Shown here: positions 5,948-8,258 of the stretch, one piece after another
How positions within the stretch are numbered: position 1 is the first letter of the stretch
Layout of the letters: each line of letters starts with the position of its first letter
NCBI GenBank assembly: GCA_905235815.1
Contig: CAJOMT010000056.1
Coordinates: forward strand, 1-8,258
Reading direction: 5' to 3'
Length of the DNA: 8,258 nucleotides
From: an uncultured Clostridia bacterium
Lineage (GTDB): Bacteria > Bacillota > Clostridia > Christensenellales > Borkfalkiaceae
Notes under the pieces: generated by a model
The model's database searches: none
What the model saw: the letters and a program-made list of their open reading frames with translations, nothing else
Told to the model about the DNA's origin: nothing
Translations under genes and position numbers: made by a program

Positions 5948-6841
5948 GTGAAAAGCGGTACGGTAGCGGTAATAGGTAGGGCGAATGCGGGTAAATCCAC
6001 CCTTGTAAACGTTTTGGTGGGAGAAAAGATCTCAATAGTATCCCCAAAACCTCAAACGACGAGGGATAGGATATACGGCGTTTTAACGACCGAAGAATAT
6101 CAGATAGTTTTCGAGGATACGCCGGGGATATACAAGGCGTCGTCGCTATTAAATAGCGGCATGCAGAAAATAGCGAAGGACGTTTCGGATAATTGCGACG
6201 TGATAATGTACGTGATAGACGGACATGCAGGGCTTAAAGAAGAAGATATAGAGACTGCGAAGAAGTTTTCTCAATCGAAAGTTCCGTTCGTTTTAGTGTT
6301 TACCAAAATAGACATAATGCCGAAAGAACGACTTATAGAGGAACTTTCTAAACTTTCCGCAGTTGAAAATGCGAGCGACGTAATAGCGGTTTCGGCGAGG
6401 AAAGGTAAAAATATCAAGAAACTTTTGGATATACTGTTAGGGTATTTGCCCGAAGGCGATTATATTTTCGATCCGAACTACGTTTCGGATAAATCCGAGA
6501 AGTTTATGATAGCGGAAATAATGCGCGAAAAGATACTTTTGAAGTTCGACAAGGAAATACCGCATAGCGTAGCGGTAGTGGTGAATGAATTTTCGCTGCA
6601 AGAAAACGGGGTATATAATATCAATCTGGATATAATCTGCGAAAAGCAGAATCATAAAGGAATAATTATAGGCAGGCAAGGACGGGCTTTAAGGGAAGTA
6701 AATCAATTTGCGAGAGAGAGTATGGAAAAGTTTTTGGGAGCGAAAGTTTATTTAACGACTTACGTCAAAGTTAAAGAAAATTGGCGAGACGATCCGAAAC
6801 TTTTAAAGGAATACGGCTACGGCGAAGAAGATTATAAATAA
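5948..6841 (+). CDS. era: Ribosome-assembly GTPase Era
   Basis: Era is a GTPase that binds the 3' end of 16S rRNA during small-subunit assembly. All G motifs are visible: G1 GRANAGKS (10-17), G2 around TTR (37-39), G3 DTPG (57-60), G4 TKID (119-122) and G5 SARKG (149-153). The C-terminal KH domain has the GRQG loop in KGIIIGRQGRALREV and ends with the usual KENWRDDPKLL. At 297 residues it is full length. The start is GTG; there is no in-frame ATG nearby, and GAGGT (5938-5942) overlapping the ybeY stop gives a five-base spacing. G1 has alanine where proline is common after GR, a minor variation. Confidence 0.97.
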   Translation: MKSGTVAVIGRANAGKSTLVNVLVGEKISIVSPKPQTTRDRIYGVLTTEEYQIVFEDTPGIYKASSLLNSGMQKIAKDVSDNCDVIMYVIDGHAGLKEEDIETAKKFSQSKVPFVLVFTKIDIMPKERLIEELSKLSAVENASDVIAVSARKGKNIKKLLDILLGYLPEGDYIFDPNYVSDKSEKFMIAEIMREKILLKFDKEIPHSVAVVVNEFSLQENGVYNINLDIICEKQNHKGIIIGRQGRALREVNQFARESMEKFLGAKVYLTTYVKVKENWRDDPKLLKEYGYGEEDYK

Positions 6842-6857
6842 AAAGTGGGGCTATAAG

Positions 6858-6887
6858 CGCATAAAACGTGTATTTTCGAATATACTA
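6858..6887 (+). promoter_or_regulatory. Weak candidate internal promoter before yqzL-recO
   Basis: CGCATA (6858-6863) and TATACTA (6881-6887), 17 bases apart, resemble the forespore sigma-G pattern gHATR-N17-CATWMTA with one mismatch in the -10. TATACT is also a fair sigma-A -10 without a -35. Transcription would start at about the yqzL ATG, so it would serve recO better than yqzL. This is a pattern match only. Confidence 0.15.
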
Positions 6888-6892
6888 CGAGT

Positions 6893-6988
6893 ATGAATAA
6901 TCCTAAAAAGACGGCATGGGAACTATTTACCAAGACGGGGAAAATGGGTTACTATATGCTCTATAAAAAATTAAGCGAAGACGACTGA
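6893..6988 (+). CDS. yqzL: YqzL-like small protein
   Basis: This 31-residue reading frame lies between era and recO, exactly where B. subtilis has yqzL. The product MNNPKKTAWELFTKTGKMGY... carries the family pattern W-x2-F-x2-TG-x4-Y-x-L-x-K-x-L, giving W9, F12, T15-G16, Y21, L23, K25 or K26 and L27. Its function is unknown; it is a soluble, charged polypeptide without a membrane segment. The ribosome binding site is poor (only ACGAG next to the ATG), and no in-frame alternative start exists before an upstream TAA at 6854. The stop is five bases before recO, so translation of the two may be coupled. It is shorter than the Bacillus protein of roughly 45-50 residues. Confidence 0.8.
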   Translation: MNNPKKTAWELFTKTGKMGYYMLYKKLSEDD

Positions 6989-6993
6989 AAAAA

Positions 6994-7710
6994 ATGGAAG
7001 TAAACGTAAAAGGCATCACGGTGCGCACTGTCGATTATAAGGACAGCGACAAAATAATAACCGTATTTACGCTCGAAAGCGGCAAAATATCGGTTTCTGC
7101 GCACGGAATAAGAAAGGCAACCGCTAAAATGAAAGCAATAGCGGAGCCTTTTTGTTTTGCCGAAAGCGTATTGATTTTTAAGTCGGGTAGGTACACGTTA
7201 AAGGAAATAAACGTGATAGATACGTTTTATCCGATAAGAACGGATATAGTAAAATACTATGCCGGAATGACTGCGCTTGAATTTACCAATGCGGTAATGC
7301 AAGAGAATTTAGAGGCGAAAGAATATTTCGTTTTGCTCGTAGAATTTTTAAAAAAGTTGGCGTATAGCACCGAAAAACCCAAAAATGCGCTCATTGAGTT
7401 TTTGGCGGGCGCATTGAAGGACTCGGGGTATTCAATCGATTTTTCGAGGTGCGGCAGGTGCGGTAACGAAATTTCAGGCAGAGTGTATTTATCCGTGTCG
7501 GACGGCTGTAACTGCTGCGAAAACTGTAAGACTGCGGGCGACAGAGAGTATTCGGTCGATACTTATAACTACTTAAAGGCGGTAGTCGGTGGCCAAGGCG
7601 TAGAATATTCCGACGACTTTTCGGGCAACGCATTGAAATTTTTCGCATACTACATAAATTCCGTTACGGGAGTGGAACTCAGGAGCCTTGAAACTTTAAT
7701 AAATATTTAA
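6994..7710 (+). CDS. recO: DNA repair protein RecO
   Basis: RecO loads RecA on SSB-coated single-stranded DNA together with RecR and anneals strands in recombinational repair. The N-terminal OB fold (about 1-80) has the family features VKGITVRTVDYKDSDKI and a LESGKISVSAHGIRK stretch. A helical middle follows, then a zinc finger with C153-x2-C156 and C175-x2-C178; extra cysteines at 172 and 174 lie beside the second pair. At 238 residues it is slightly shorter than the 255 of B. subtilis. No Shine-Dalgarno sequence is evident before the ATG, which follows the yqzL stop by five bases, so reinitiation from yqzL is likely. Confidence 0.93.
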   Translation: MEVNVKGITVRTVDYKDSDKIITVFTLESGKISVSAHGIRKATAKMKAIAEPFCFAESVLIFKSGRYTLKEINVIDTFYPIRTDIVKYYAGMTALEFTNAVMQENLEAKEYFVLLVEFLKKLAYSTEKPKNALIEFLAGALKDSGYSIDFSRCGRCGNEISGRVYLSVSDGCNCCENCKTAGDREYSVDTYNYLKAVVGGQGVEYSDDFSGNALKFFAYYINSVTGVELRSLETLINI

Positions 7711-7729
7711 GTTATAAAGAGGATAGATT

Positions 7730-8254
7730 ATGAAATTAAAGACGCAGTTGATGGACGAAATCACCGTTAATCGCACTATAACCCGACTTTCTTATGAGAT
7801 TATAGAGCGCAGTCAAAACCTTGAAAACGTAATTTTAGTCGGAATAAAGACGAGGGGAATACCGCTCGCTCAAATGATCAGGGCGAATATTTTAAAGAAT
7901 TCAGAGGTAGACGTTCCGATATACGAACTCGACATAACGCATTTCAGAGACGATTACATAAAAGAAGTAGAGGTGCGTGAAGTCCCCGAAATGTCGGTAG
8001 AGGGCAAGGACGTAATTTTGGTCGACGACGTACTGTTTACGGGCAGAACTACGAGGGCGGCGATAGACGCTGTGCTTAAAGCGGGCAGAGCGGCGAGTAT
8101 AAGGCTTGCAGTCTTAATCGACAGAGGACATAGAGAACTTCCGATAAGGGCGGATTTCGTCGGGAAAAACGTTCCTACGTCTATGAAAGAAAAAATCGTG
8201 GTGCATTTAGCATCGAAAGACGGCGACACGAGCGTAAGTATATACGAAAACTAA
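7730..8254 (+). CDS. pyrR: Pyrimidine operon attenuator / uracil phosphoribosyltransferase PyrR
   Basis: PyrR is a UMP-responsive RNA-binding regulator of pyr operons, with uracil phosphoribosyltransferase activity in many species. The PRPP-binding loop VILVDDVLFTGRTT is at 95-108. GIKTRG (38-43) contains T41, the position implicated in RNA binding in Bacillus. DRGHRELPIRADFVGKN (131-147) is another PyrR hallmark. At 174 residues it is close to the usual 180. AGAGGA is six bases before the ATG. The 19 bases after recO cannot hold a PyrR-type attenuator, so this gene is probably expressed with the upstream cluster and may act on pyr transcripts elsewhere, or on genes just beyond the window. 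It ends four bases before the window does. Confidence 0.95.
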   Translation: MKLKTQLMDEITVNRTITRLSYEIIERSQNLENVILVGIKTRGIPLAQMIRANILKNSEVDVPIYELDITHFRDDYIKEVEVREVPEMSVEGKDVILVDDVLFTGRTTRAAIDAVLKAGRAASIRLAVLIDRGHRELPIRADFVGKNVPTSMKEKIVVHLASKDGDTSVSIYEN

Positions 8255-8258
8255 AAAA

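Noticed and set aside
5403..6047. A 214-codon minus-strand open frame opposite ybeY and the start of era
   Set aside because: It is the shadow of two well-identified genes with intact catalytic motifs; the translation is arginine- and leucine-rich and resembles no family.

Overview
The window looks like chromosomal core DNA from a spore-forming low-to-moderate GC Firmicute, most likely a member of the Clostridia. The reasons are the spoIIID gene and the sporulation pair yqfC/yqfD, the typical Firmicutes order phoH-pgpH-ybeY-era-yqzL-recO, purine-rich ribosome binding sites, and a tandem-OB single-strand binding protein of a kind I associate with gut Clostridia. The rank below class is a guess. 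I see no mobile element, CRISPR array, tRNA, rRNA or phage gene.

Left arm (15-1510, minus strand). Two genes point leftward: an unrecognised three-helix membrane protein (854-1510) and, downstream of it, a tandem-OB SSB-like protein (15-698). The 155 bases between them hold a candidate extended -10 box and a strong hairpin followed by a T tract on the plus strand.

Centre and right (1600-8254, plus strand). After an 89-base divergent spacer comes one tight unidirectional cluster of ten genes: spoIIID, yqfC, yqfD, phoH, pgpH, ybeY, era, a 31-codon yqzL, recO and pyrR. Apart from the 51 bases between era and yqzL, spacing runs from an 8-base overlap to 19 bases, and no terminator is visible inside. 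The first three genes belong to the mother-cell sporulation programme. The next seven serve RNA and ribosome maturation (phoH, ybeY, era), cyclic-di-AMP turnover (pgpH), recombinational repair (recO) and pyrimidine control (pyrR). SpoIIID can therefore probably be co-transcribed with the yqfCD pair, which in Bacillus subtilis is a separate locus of the same sigma-E regulon.

The least ordinary points are as follows. PgpH lacks the large extracytoplasmic domain usual between its first and second membrane helices. YqfD is about 100 residues shorter than the Bacillus protein through an internal loss. SpoIIID most likely starts at a TTG codon. dgkA and cdd are absent between ybeY and era. An uncharacterised membrane protein is divergent from spoIIID. 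I found no convincing wholly new system; this is a compact variant of a known Firmicutes neighbourhood.
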